A stretch of 64,000 nt of DNA, from the NCBI RefSeq assembly GCF_014839805.1, contig NC_051142.1, positions 18,632,589 through 18,696,588 on the forward strand, written 5' to 3'. Each line of letters starts with the position of its first letter. Positions within the stretch are counted from its first letter, which is position 1. The notes beneath the pieces were generated by a model that ran no database searches, was not told the DNA's origin, and was given only the letters and a program-made list of their open reading frames with translations. Of this stretch, positions 12,018 through 25,300 are shown one piece after another. Position numbers and translations under genes: made by a program. Source of the stretch: Manduca sexta. Lineage: Eukaryota > Arthropoda > Insecta > Lepidoptera > Sphingidae.

Positions 12018-13160
12018 TTTTTAAATTATGTGCGCAAAATAATTACGTAAGTACATTTATATTTCATTTATTTTACTTTTATGTAATTTATTTGTTAAGT
12101 CTTCGAGAAATAAAACAATGCAGAACTTGCATCCGAGATTCAGAATACCAACTTCATTGTCATAAGTCAAGAGTGGTGATAACAATTATTTTGTCATCGG
12201 CATCGATTTAAATGTCAATATATTGATTTAAATTTACCAACAATATATGATGCTCCAAATTAGCTACCTTAAATGTAAATAGGTATAATATATTTTATTA
12301 TGGAAGATCAGAAAACTAGCGTGAGTTTAGATTTAAATAAACTTTCTTTTCTGCAAAAGTGTAAGATCAATTTCTCATGAACATGTTTTACAAAAAAATC
12401 TGTTGTGGTGTGCGTAAAACAGGCAAGTGTTCAGATTTATTGAATGGAACAAAAAGAGACAAAAATTTTTGTTCGCCCCAATAAGTACGTAGCGTTTTGT
12501 TTCTAAATGTTCTAAGAGTGGCAAAACTTAGATCATAAAATATAAGTCATTGAATTGGATCATAAATTTTAGTAATATTAGGATTTATATTACTACTTTA
12601 GTTATCATTGTTTAGTTAAGAAAAAATGAGAAAAATGTTACTGAATTAATTAGTTATATACCGATATAGTTCGTCGTTTTATGACTCTCACTATATTATG
12701 ATGTCAATCGATTTCTTATTACCTATGCTTCATCACTATTAATGTCATTATAATAATGTAACAAATACCGAGACGTCAATATGACTCAGGCGAGTTAGAA
12801 CCAATGACTAAATATAAAGAGGACAGGCCTCAAAAGTTAGCTATATGAATAAGTTATATTTATGTTAGGGAAATCGACGCAGAATGTCAATATATATGTC
12901 TATCTCTTTTACTCAAAGTTTATTTGGAACGCAACAAACAAAGACAGAATAATTGCTTTCTTCGAATATGGCACTATTTCGTTTACTTCAACACGCTGGG
13001 ACCGCCTTGCGGCCGAAACGCCATTTATCGTAGCCCAGTCAGCAAGTACATGTAGTGTCAGACGATGTAAACAAATCTTCATAAATATTGAATTTAAAGT
13101 AATATAATCATATTCTCAATTGTTAAGTTTGTTTATTAGTGTATTTGTTAAGTTTCGAAA
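12018..13160. other. Intergenic region upstream of the sid-1-like gene
   Basis: AT-rich. Should hold the sid-1-like promoter. A short open segment at 12300-12360 on the plus strand could be a first exon (see findings). Nothing else supported. Confidence 0.6.
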
Positions 13161-13231
13161 GTGACTCAGTGTTGTGTGAAAGGATGCAAATCGAATTCAC
13201 GCAAGAAAGACCCCGAAATATCTTTTCATAG
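13161..13231 (+). pseudogene. THAP zinc-finger first-exon fragment
   Basis: Reading from GTG at 13161 gives VTQCCVKGCKSNSRKKDPEISFHR up to an AG/GTTAGT donor. This is the start of a THAP domain: two Cys of the C2CH zinc site, then the SFHRFP-type segment interrupted at the usual splice point. THAP domains bind DNA and occur in transcription factors and P-element-like transposases. No ATG lies in frame: the codon at the expected Met is GTG and a TAA is four codons upstream. No continuation of the domain (FPK, WV/I, C, H residues) was recognised downstream. It is therefore either a relic or an internal exon of a gene whose other exons I could not find. Confidence 0.45.
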
Positions 13232-16200
13232 GTTAGTAACTGTTTTACCGAAAATTTGTAAATATCTTTGTATATTTACTTTTTGGATGTGTTTTTATCA
13301 ATTAAAATTATATGTGGATCTTGTTTGATAAGCTTAGAACTCTTTTAGGCGTGATTTATATCCATTAAAATCATTATGTTTGTTTACACACGAGCTTAGG
13401 GATGGGTGGATTTGTTTAGAAATTATTGATATCGATATTTTAACAGACGCCCGTTTATCAGTTACGGTTTTTAAGGCAAAATGAATTGAGAATACTGAGC
13501 GACGTGATTGGAATCCTACACCAAATACATATTTCTTTACATTTTGAGAAGATATGCATAAACCACACGTTTAATTAACGCGAGTAAAGATAACTGTTTT
13601 CCAACAATATTCCCGATAAGTAAAATAGTAATGATTATTATACTTCACCTAATAGTAATATTACTTTAATATATTGCTATGAATAAAATTAAAATTGTTA
13701 CATAAAAGAATAGATAAACATAAAAGAAACAACGTAAAGATGAAATGTAAGATATATTTTTACAATTGGCGGTCTTATGTTTCGAGCAACCTTTGCATGC
13801 ACGGAAATAGATACATAATCATATTGTTGTTATTGCAAATAATTATTATAATTGATTATCTTAACCACCATTTTTACGGTCATTGATTTTAGTTTGCTGA
13901 ACCATAGTTATGTTTCTCGATCAAAGAGCATAATAATAAAATAAAATAAAACCAACCAAATAATTGCTGGCTACGCTATCTTATTCCATTTATCATGTAT
14001 TAAATAAATATCTTAATCTGTAACTTAAATTTTTAGCAAGGAATAGTGCAACATACAAATATAGATCAAACACAACTGGATGTTTGTCACAACAGGTACT
14101 GCTTTGTTTAACAATTATTACTTATAAATCAGTTTCAGTTTGTTTGTTTACATTATGGTTTGTTATATTTATATTATGGTAGTTCCTAACCCCTTTCGTA
14201 TTTGATCTTTTTGGGGCTTGTTTGTCTCTTAATTCTTCGATGTCGATACAAAATTTTCGGTACTAGCATATCACTATTGTAAGGGGCGGAGTCGGCACCA
14301 TTTTATGCATTAAATGTGCCGCATGTCACGTGACCATATTACCCATCCTCTATACTTCTTTTATCATTGGTTAGAACATAGACTAGTTAGAACTGCGTTC
14401 GTAAAAACAATTTTAGTTTTTTAGGTAGGAAATGAATTAGTTGTTTATAAATCGCTAGTTTATTAATTTGAGGGCAATCGTATATTTTTGGAATAAATGA
14501 AATAATTTATGAATCTGTATACTTGTATACCTACTATACATGTAGCTGAGGTACTGACGATTGGCCGCAGCGGCAGAGCGAGAATATTGAAACTATATAA
14601 AATAAACGATAACTATACAGGCTGTTGCAAAAAATAGTCTTTTTAAAAATCACTTAGTACCGTTGCCGTACTAAATTATGAGATTAACAAAATGATTTTA
14701 TTTGTTTTTGATCCACTTAGTTACTTTATAAACCATTATAAGTATAGCTTACCACACCAGTGAAGTCAAGACTACGTGTGACTACGGTGTACAAACATTA
14801 GACTTTATTTTAGGGGATAAAGGGTGAAAATAAACAAACAAAAATAATTGAAACAAGCACTTTTATTTCATACAATAATCATCATTAATAGCAAAATATA
14901 CAAACATATAACGTACAGTGGCGGCCACTTTGGTCACTGAGCTACAGCCATGTTACAACATATTTACAAGCGTGGGGTTAGACCCGGCATTACGTAAACA
15001 GAGCCATGTTGTATCATTGGTCAATACCGAGTGGGTGCTCGGACAAATGCCTCAAATGAGTTAATAACTGTCACGCATAAAGTGCTGAATCCATTTGGAT
15101 GAAATTTGACACAAGTATAAAACAACTCGATATTTTTTATCCTGGAAACATAATTCATTAACTTTTCGTAACTTCAAATACGTTTTTGCTAATATGTGTC
15201 TAATACAACAGTATTACATTATTAAAATACATTCAGTATGGTCTAAAAAAACTACCTTAATTCAAGGGTAATGTTCAATCCTACAACTTGGCTACACTTA
15301 CGTAATTACATTCTCATATCCATGACGCCATTTTATTAATATTTAAAATTAAAAAACAGTACAAATAGCTCAACATTAAAAATTCTAAAGTTTGAGAGAT
15401 TTTTTGATTTAAATACTATATTTATTGAAGTAAATATGGTTGTTGTCTAAAAAAATATTTGTTAATATACAATGCACAAATAAAGCAATTTTATTTATTT
15501 AAATGATTTATAAAAATATATTAATACAATATTAAAATCTCTGAAACCTTTTTGCAAACCTTTAATATTAAGATAATAAAATTATAACAAATCGTATACC
15601 TTTTTGTCATAAACGTAATGACAAAAATAATGTCTATAGGTCGGTGGGATTGCAATATAGGTGGTATGTGACGTCATAGGATATAACTGAAAACACCACT
15701 GTAGTATTCAACTTTACAGAAAAAAAAAATATTATCTAACATAGCTTCTTAATACTTGATAAATTGTTTGATGGATTTTGATAATGCTTGCATTTAGAAA
15801 ATTCCATGAGGAAGGTTTGCGCATGTCACATTTACTTATCTTAAATAATACAGCGATGGATTCAGAAATGCATATGTCTGATCTAAACCCACATCAAATT
15901 TTTACAAAACAATTTTGATTTTTAAAGAGCAAAACATATATAGGTTATAAATGTATTAAATCTTAAAGTATTTATACAGGGTGCAGCCTAAAATGTATTT
16001 ATTGGTTAACCACTGGTGGAACTGGAACAACATCTGACACCTAAAAAAGTCAAGATTTATTTAGAATACTTGGGACATTTTCACTTGAATGTTAACTATT
16101 GGTCTTTCCTAGATTTTTTCTTTAAACAGGGCATGTGAAACTGTGTAAAAAATATCTGTTACAAATTTAGCAAAAATTTACTAATTATAAATATAGTTTA

Positions 16201-19200
16201 GGCTAAACCTTGTATACGATAGCAGCATGAGATCTGTTAAACTAAAATTAATAATAACCCACCCCACTGTGTTGGGTAAGCATAAATTATACTAATTACA
16301 TTGTATTACAAAAGAAAAAAAAACATCGAAAATTTTACTTGAACTTTGAATGGGTTATTAAAATTGGTTATTCACAGCAAATTTACAAACATTTACTGCT
16401 AGAATGAGTTATAATTTAGTCAATTTAGTTTTTTCTACTGTTTACATGACCCACTTTATTTTGTTGCATAATACTTATTTTTTTTTAGTAATTGAATAAC
16501 TAAAGGAGCCGGTGGTGTCCCTGAGGCTTGTAATATTTCCATCGACCAAGTCATAAGATGCAAGTCTCATAATGCTCAGCAATTATAACTAAATATCCTT
16601 CAAATTACTAAATTGTGTGTTGATTTCTTAATCAACACCGTGTTCTTAACAACTTATAATTTAAACATGTGTAATACACAAAAAGAGGAACAATCATTAA
16701 AATAATAAAAATTGACATCATTTTCTGGGATCTGTATGTATCTGGGTGGTATTTATACATGTAAAAATATTAGTAAAAACTTTTTAGTTACCAAAAAGTC
16801 TTACTAATGTATATTTGAGACTTATTGTCGAGTGTGAGCTGTTTATCTTCCATTACGAATGGATAAAAATTCACAATTCTAGTGAACTCGATATAATGCC
16901 ATGTACCTACCCAAATAAATTTAAAAAATATTTTTTTTTTAACACGGCATAGTGGCTACATTTCATGGTAAGGGCAGTAGCGTCTAGATATAATATCAAT
17001 TGACAAGACGATTATCCCTCGCCCATAGACACCACTACGCCGGCATGTTCGAAAAAATACACCAAGTTTATCTGTAGTGTATTGTAAAGTGGATCTATGG
17101 GTCACGTAAATGCTGAGAACTACCAAACAAGATACAAGAACTATAATGTGTCAAAAAATATACGGATAATTACTAAAACCTTATCATTTACATAAATTAT
17201 GTTTTATTCGATCTTGTTACAATTTTGTGCGGCGACAAGATTTCACGATTTTTGGAAACAGCTATTTCAGAAAAATATGTTAATTAAAAAATTATGAATG
17301 AAATAAAAATGTACGATAAACGAGAAAATCTGATCTTATGAAAAAGTTAACAACTATTGAATTGTTTTTGAAAATATTTGAAAGAGTAAATTGTTTAATT
17401 TTTTACTTTTACCCAACATACAAATCGCGCAAAATCGTCAACGCACAAAAACTTGTCTTAGAATTATTTTATTATACACCTATACAATAAAAGAGATATT
17501 TAAATTGATATATAAATATTACGAACAACTATAGTTAATATATTTTATGAGCTGCCTATATTAACTTTGCGATATTGATTTTGGTGTCTAGTCAAAATTT
17601 GATTATTTTTAAAGAATAAGTGCAATGTAAATGACTATAGCTCGTCAGTTGTCATCGCAATGCTGGCCAACATCGCATAGTTTACGTCTACCTTTATGGT
17701 ACTACCAAGATCTGAATTTAATTTGATGAAATTTCATAAACTTGAAATGAGATATTTTTCTTTCATAGAACACGCAATTCCCGTACTTTAATGTCGGCAC
17801 ATGCATTGTTCCGTAGAAAAAGGGGGGGTACATTTAGATAGACACCAAAATCCATATTCCCAAAAACCTACATCTATGAATCTAAGCTTAATATTATCAC
17901 ATACGGGGAAAATTATGGAAGAATTAATTAGGAGAGTTACTACAGGGGCCGTGTGAGTATCACTTAGGGGCATATTCAGTATGCTGTATTAAAATAGCAA
18001 ATTAAGTTACTCTTATTGAGGGCAAAGTCTCAAAAATCTTTATAATGAGGGTTGATGCGATATTTCATAAAAAAACAATCTGAAGCAGACAATGCCGCAG
18101 TTACGTTAAAATGGACGTTACCGACTTTAAGATAGGGGAAATAAAAAATACTTATGCATAATACTGCAACGGCCCCTACCATTATATCCTCAAATTAAAT
18201 ACTACTATATTTTTATACACGTAAATTCGATAAAAACAAGCACAATACAGATCACATTTAAGGTATATTTAGTATCATTAAAGGCACTTACAGTAACATC
18301 CGATGGGGGTACTCAGAGTGCCCCTACTCGCTGTCCCTGACGATATTAAGGGAATAGATTCTTTCCCTTCATAAATGTTTATAAATAATAGAGAGTAAAA
18401 ACATAGCCCTATTACATATAAACTGTTTCAATCAGTGTTCTAACTATTTTAAATAATGCAAAAACTATATATAGTTATTAAAACTGAATTAATAAGCTTA
18501 AACTATATGTAGCTCAAGCTTTCATAATAAAGGAGTCAGGTCCGTACGTCTAGGGTCATAGGGGCACCTAGTTACTGGGTTTCTATCAAAAAAGTCATGT
18601 CTATGATGGTTTAAATTAGGATCTAGAGTGCCCCTAATTATCACTTTAACAAAAACAGGAAGCTTTTTAATATCATTTCGATTTAAATAATAGGGGCACT
18701 ATTGGGACCTGTAATGGACCCTAAGTCATTTAAATGACGAAAAACCACCAAAAGTTAAAGTTTTTGCAACCACACCTTTATAGTTGCAAGTCTGTAATAG
18801 TCAAATTAGTAAGTCAGTCGCGTCAGTCACTGAGATTAGTCAAAAATATGAACGAAACCGATATATCAAAATTTACAAGATTATAACTTATATTGTTAAT
18901 TCGAATAAATATAAGTATACAAAGTGTTATATTGTTATGATTGGTTATGTTAGTAATTTACATTTAATTTGAGCGGCAAAAGTTGTGACGTATATTTCAA
19001 TCAAACATATTCTTATTGACGAGTGTGACAACAGAACGCTTGACGTCTATAATCGCCACTTAGGTTCATGTCAATCTTAAGTACGACGTATTAACACGTC
19101 ATTTCAGTAAGACGTGTATGTCCGTCATTTAATCACATAAGTTTGTACGCGATAATTATAAATTTGAGTATGTCTTGCCTGCTTCCATTTTTACTGTTTT

Positions 19201-19396
19201 TAAAATACTAATTTTGATTGATGCACTGACTAATACTTTACAGTATCAACAGAAACTATTGGTAATTGATGTTCAGATATTATACTGATTTGTTGTCTAT
19301 TGTTACCATAAACAACAAATCAGATCAATCGGTGCATTACGTTCGTGGAGCAGACACAGACATTCTATCATCTATGCAAGTTGATTTCTTACTTCT
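13232..19396. other. Intergenic region between THAP exon and wee1 3' end
   Basis: Very AT-rich. No protein-coding exon recognised on either strand. Weak repeat traces at 15090-15150 (Helitron-like) and 16962-17060. Part of the right side must be wee1 3' UTR; its polyadenylation site is not identified. Confidence 0.6.
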
Positions 19397-22300
19397 TTAA
19401 GCTTTCTTCGTTCTTCGCTCGGGTCTTCTGTCTATTCTTATGGGCGATGTGACGGATTGAATCATCTCGGCTATGTGAGAGTCCTTTAGCGGCTTCTGAA
19501 GCCTCTTGGCCGACCTCGTGCGGAACTTGGCCGATTCCTGATTCGCTACCATGTTGGGCGTTAATGATTTTATGCATCTGGAAATGAAAAAATATGTTAG
19601 CTGGACGATAGGGGGATGAAGCTGAATATTGGTGGGGATATTGATGATTCTATTAAAATTATACTCATTAGTTTAAAATCACAATATATTTTTTCAAGCG
19701 CGTGTACCTGGCAGCCTCCTGTAGTTTCCTGGCGAGCAGCTCGTTCTTCATCTTGGCGGCGGCGAGCTCCCTCCGCAGCTGCGACTTGCTCTTGTTGCCC
19801 GAGGGGTGCAGCAGCGGGTGTTTGCGCAGCCGAGCCGCCGACGGACGCACCGTCGGGTCCGGGTCCACCATTTTCTGTTACCATTCATTTATATAAGCCA
19901 AATACCCAAGATAATAGAGACAGAAACCACATTTTATACCAGATAAATGCTTGATGTTTGTCTTTTAAAGGTTTAAATTACCAAGAAAACTTGCAGAAGT
20001 CGACTTCCGTTCTTTTCCGACTCTGACTTCATTTATTACCGTGTAAACAAGTACATACCGACTTCTGACAGTTATGACGCTTATAGGACTTGCATCAAGT
20101 AACAAATTATTTATATTTTAAATATTGGTAGTGTTAACGCATCGGCAAGTTCTTGCGAAATTATTGCTGCTAAATTTGCTAGTCAACATAGCATTATACT
20201 ACGAATATAAGAATAACCTGGTATTTGATATAGAAAACAAATGTTAGTTAGATATAGATATGTTTATGCATCCTGGGACTCTATAATCCGTGATTGCAAC
20301 TACTTCCAACTTGAGCCAATCTGTAAAAAACAATGTATAATTAATCATTTACCTTCAATAACTGATTGAATTCCCTGGACAAGTTTGGTAAGTCAGGCAG
20401 TCTGCCCTCTCTGTAGTCGTGCCACAGCTGCCCGTTCTTGGGCAGCGGACCACCACCTGCCGCTTCGAACAGTGTTAACCCTGGAACAATCATGTGACGT
20501 CAACACCGTCTCACTTAAGGCATGGGTAGAAGGCTAACTAGTCAAGATACAAGATCTTTTTACAAAATTTCATTTTAAATAATAAAAAATTGTTGTTACT
20601 TCCCCTAATTGATTCTTAAACTTTTATAGTCCGATATATTACGTTGCATAGTTATTCAATTGTTTGTATGAGGAAATGTACTACTGAATTATTACAAGTA
20701 TTTATTTATTATTTGTTTTATAATGGAAATGATAGATTCTCACCGAAGGCAAATATATCAGCTTTGGTGAGATGTGTGAACTCCTCGTGCAGCACCTCGT
20801 TGGGCAGGTACCTGCAGTCACCCTCCTCTACAGACGGTGACGAAATACACGTCACGTGACCGAGGTCGCCTGAGAACAAAAAATACATATCATATTGATC
20901 CTGAAATACATTAGAAATACATCGTGACAATACCGAAGTCATAAATATGAATTATAGATGCTGCAATTTGCCAAACAAATAATACACACACACACACACA
21001 CACACACATGTACAATGTTAATAATTGAAATGAAAAAAAAAATATAAAATCAATCGAAAAATACACATACATATAAATACATTTACAGTACCAGCTAATA
21101 ATTTTAATCACTATCTTTCAGTTAGGTGTTTTTTACGTTTACTTAGTGTTTGACTCACCGATCTTGTACGTGTGTCCGTTGGCGGGCTCGTCGTCGTCGT
21201 ATCCGTCGTCGGAGTCGTTGTCGACGGCCGCGTCGCCGGAGCACACGAAGATGTTGCCCGGCTTCACGTCCATGTGCACCAAGTGTCGCGAGTGGATGTA
21301 ACTGCACACACATCACATTATTGAAACAATTTCAATAAATTTATAAAAAAAAAAATATATGTAAACTTCATAAAGCCCTATCATATTTGTCTACAGTATG
21401 AATAAGTCTTCTCGATTAGATAGTACCACTGCCTTACAAACGAAGTGATGAGATAGTTTGCTGTTGCATTATGGTGGTAAGTTTGATATCCCATAACCTT
21501 AATAACCATCTATTCATAATCCTTATGTATATTCATTACAGCTGTTAATGCATCTTTGGTGTTTTAAAATTCCAGGATAATATTAATATGTACTCACGCT
21601 AAACCATCGGCGATGTGCGCCAGCAGTAACAGCAGTTCGCTCTCTGCAAGCGGGCCCTCCTCCATCTTCTGCTGCAGAGAGCCTCCATCACAATACTCAT
21701 TCTGGATTATCATGTGGTCGTCCTCCGCCCATGCCGAGTAATATCTGTTTCCAAAAATATTATTGAAAATAAGATCTAATTAGAACAAATGGTCCACATC
21801 CGACCCAATTTTTTTCGGGTCATAATTGACCCCGGGTCGAAAACGTCCCAGCACGTACCTGACGACATGCGGATGCTTCCCCAGCGCAGCGTGCGCGTAC
21901 ACCTCCGTGAGGGCGGCGCGCTCTACCGCCGAGCCCGCCACGGGCCGCAGCGACCTCTTCAGTGCGTACACGCAGCCATCCAGCTTGTTCACGCACTTCG
22001 TCACGCGCCCAAACTGACCTCGCCCGATCACGCACAACTCGATGAACTCCACATTGTAACGGGATATGTTTGATTCCTATTGGTGTAAAAGGGTGATATT
22101 AGTATGTACCATAGATGTCTAAAAGCGGCGATAACCTAGTTGGGTGTGGAACGGACTGCCAAGACGAATGTTCACAGGTTCAAATCCCAAGGGCACACAC
22201 CTCTGACTTTTCTAAAATCATGTGTGTATTCTTTGTGAATTTATCGTTCACTTTAACGGTGAAGGAAAACATCGTGAGGAAACCTGCATATCTGAGAAGT

Positions 22301-25300
22301 TCTCTATAGGAACTTTGAAGGTGTGTGAAGTCTACCAATCCACACTAGGCAAGCGTGGTGGACTAAGGCCTAATCCCTCTCAGTAGTAGAGGAGGCCCGT
22401 GCTCAGCAGCGGGCAAGTACAGGGCTGATATTATTACTATTATGTCTAAGATAATATGAATAAATAAATTATAAAAGTTGCTTTAAATACGCACCCTAAG
22501 CCTTTTGGCCGGCTGTTCAGGCGTGGCGTCCCATGTTGGCGTCTTGGATAATGCACGCTTCTTTTTGTTTAACGCCTGACCTGTATCATGAGAAAATATA
22601 CAATTTAATAAGCTATTTTGCTTTTATAATATTTTATAATTCTATATAATATTCAGCTTATATCACGCAGGGGCAATGTAGCTTTTCATGACAAAAAAAA
22701 ATAGTTTTTCAGTATAAATGTAATAACTAACTTGTCAAGTTACTTCCTCATTAAATGCCACTATGTATCACTCACCATCTGGTGTGAAAGGGTTGATGTT
22801 GGCCACAGGTCGCTTGGGCACGAGTCGTGACTCGTCGAACTCGTCCGGCGGGAGGCTGCCCAGCGCGCTATCCTCGTCACCAGACGGCGGGTGTAGGTGG
22901 TGACTCGAGCCTGACGGTACACCTGCGACAACGATTTTAATTAGTTATTGTTATGAGTGGGTCTATAATGACCCTAGAATTTTTTGAAATTGTGATTGAT
23001 CTGACAATTGTGACATATTTTCTTTAGAGTAATTTAATTGCGATAACATACACTTTTATAAATCAATGAATTAATAACTTATCATAAGTACAGAAGTGAT
23101 CAATTTGCCAAACTACAAGGAAACTTGCAAATTTTGATTCTTCAAATTTTTTGGCTTGCAGGATTTGCGGCGACTCATATGCCTATAGAATTATTGAAAT
23201 ATAGAGTAGACCCATCTGAAAGTTCTTGCGCAATATATTACTACGAAAACTTGCTGGTCCAAACTTAGATTTACGATTGTATCAACTTAGTATCAACTGT
23301 AGTCATCATTGCTATAAACTAAGTTATAAATGTTTGATTTACCCGTCTGCACGTTGAACTTGGGCGGGAACAGCCTCGTCCTGGTCGGATGGTGCGATGG
23401 GGTAGAGCATTTCTCCAGCAAGCTCTTGGGCGTGTGCGGACTGTCGAACAATCTGGAAAAATAATTATTGTTAGCCCTGTGTATATAGTAGTAGATATTG
23501 CCGAGGATTGGAGTGCGTCGGGTTCGATTCCCGGCTCGCGTAGTATGTTAGAATAAATAAATATTTGCTTGAAATTAGATTCTATTTGCATTACTTACCT
23601 ATCCCTAAACATTGTCATTAGTTTTATGATCTGTTAATTTACTTAATATTTGCTTAAAAATATAGTGAAAGTCGCATCGAAATCTGTTTAGCCGTTTTTA
23701 CGTGCGACGCAAACGAATTACAGTACTGTATTATATGTATAGAATATTGAATGTGTTAGAAACACACCACGCTATCTAATTCAAACACGGCATCTATGAC
23801 GAAAGTTTGAAATATAGCATCGTTCATTCAATTCACAAAAAAAGCGTTACCTTGCTACTATTTACTCACAAAACGTGAAAAAAAAAACATCATTATGCGA
23901 TACAAATTCACGAGAACTTGCCAAAACATCTTTTTAGCTCAGGTGATGGGAAAAAAAACTCGCACCAAACAAATTTAGACTGTATCATATAAATTTAAAG
24001 TTCAGAATGGTTGGTAAACATTTTTTTGTGGTTTTTTCGTGGGTGTTGCATTTTTTGCCACCCGGCAGATGTCAGAATCATATGTTCGCCTCTATTGTGT
24101 TCTGATAACTGTATTTCAACGGATTTTCAACCGAAAATTCATGATAGAAAGTGGAGACGATTTTGGAAGTGACGTAGTGATCATCCGATAAATGACGTAG
24201 CTTTGAACACTGTGTAAGCGAGCTCTCAATATTTGTCTTAGCTAATGCGTCATATTTATTTTTAATGATAAAAGATTACAAAACAGCCTGTTTTACAATG
24301 ATAACGTATGACTAATTGCAACGTTGTTTTTCAAATTCACAGGATATTCGGCGAATCTCGCAGTGAAAAAGTCAGTTCTACAGACATAAATAGCACGTAG
24401 TATATATTATAAAGGTTTTTATGACGTTATTTCAAGCCTTAATCGTTATAGAGGTTGGCAAGTTGTAGCTACGATTAGTTAAACTTTCTGTAGGCGCACC
24501 ATGGAAGAGCATGTCGCAATACCGGCTGATGGAAGACACTGATCATTAACGACATCTGGATTGCACAAAACATATTTTGGGTACTCGAGGATATAATTCT
24601 GGAGTGCTCCAGCATAAAATCTCATGCCACCACTGCACTTACCTACTAGTTTTAGCAATAAGTGGGTAAGAATTAGGTATTATGCGACCGAATGAACCAA
24701 AATGATGAATTTATCAATAATTTAATTACTGAAAACTTTTGAATAAATATCACTAATTTGTAAACGTATTTTCGCCGTCAAGCAGCGGTGTGCGTTTATA
24801 TTCGTGTTTCGGTTTTATAGGAATCGTCGCCGGCGGAATGAATAGACCTGATGAAGCTCAACTCCAAATGTCTCAGAATGTCAAGTATTTATTTGCAATT
24901 CAAAGTTTTGGATTCTCATATTTGTTAGCAGGCAAGGCGGTGACCATCAGACTTGCACGTCACGTATTTATAAAAAAACTTATAGAAAAATAACAGTATT
25001 AACCATAAACAAAACGAGTTCTAAACTGGGTGATGGGAACCGATTCGTGTTGCAACCTGTTTAGACGCGCTGGCGAGTGCCCAAAACATGACGCATCACG
25101 ACTGCCTTGTCAACATCCTGCTCTTATCAAAATATTGCCTACAGTATAGAATAGTCTATAGATTCTATTAAACAATGATACTTATATTTTTGTCAAAAAA
25201 TATTTTCAAATATGATCAGCTTGATTTTTTCTTAGAACACAAGACCTTTTTACATGAATTTGATTCGATCAGCAGCAATAATTCATGCATAGAATTTTAC

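Noticed and set aside
14045..14093. Possible downstream exon for the THAP fragment
   Set aside because: In phase it gives RNSATYKYRSNTTGCLSQQ, with none of the residues expected in the second half of a THAP domain.
18270..18720. Repeated GGGGCAC/GTGCCCC motifs
   Set aside because: Only a few short occurrences with irregular spacing and no fold or gene context.
20744..21301. Possible loss of kinase activity from HMD and DLG motifs in the wee1 gene
   Set aside because: These are the normal variants of active Wee1 kinases; Lys237, Asp330, Asn335 and Asp368 are all present.
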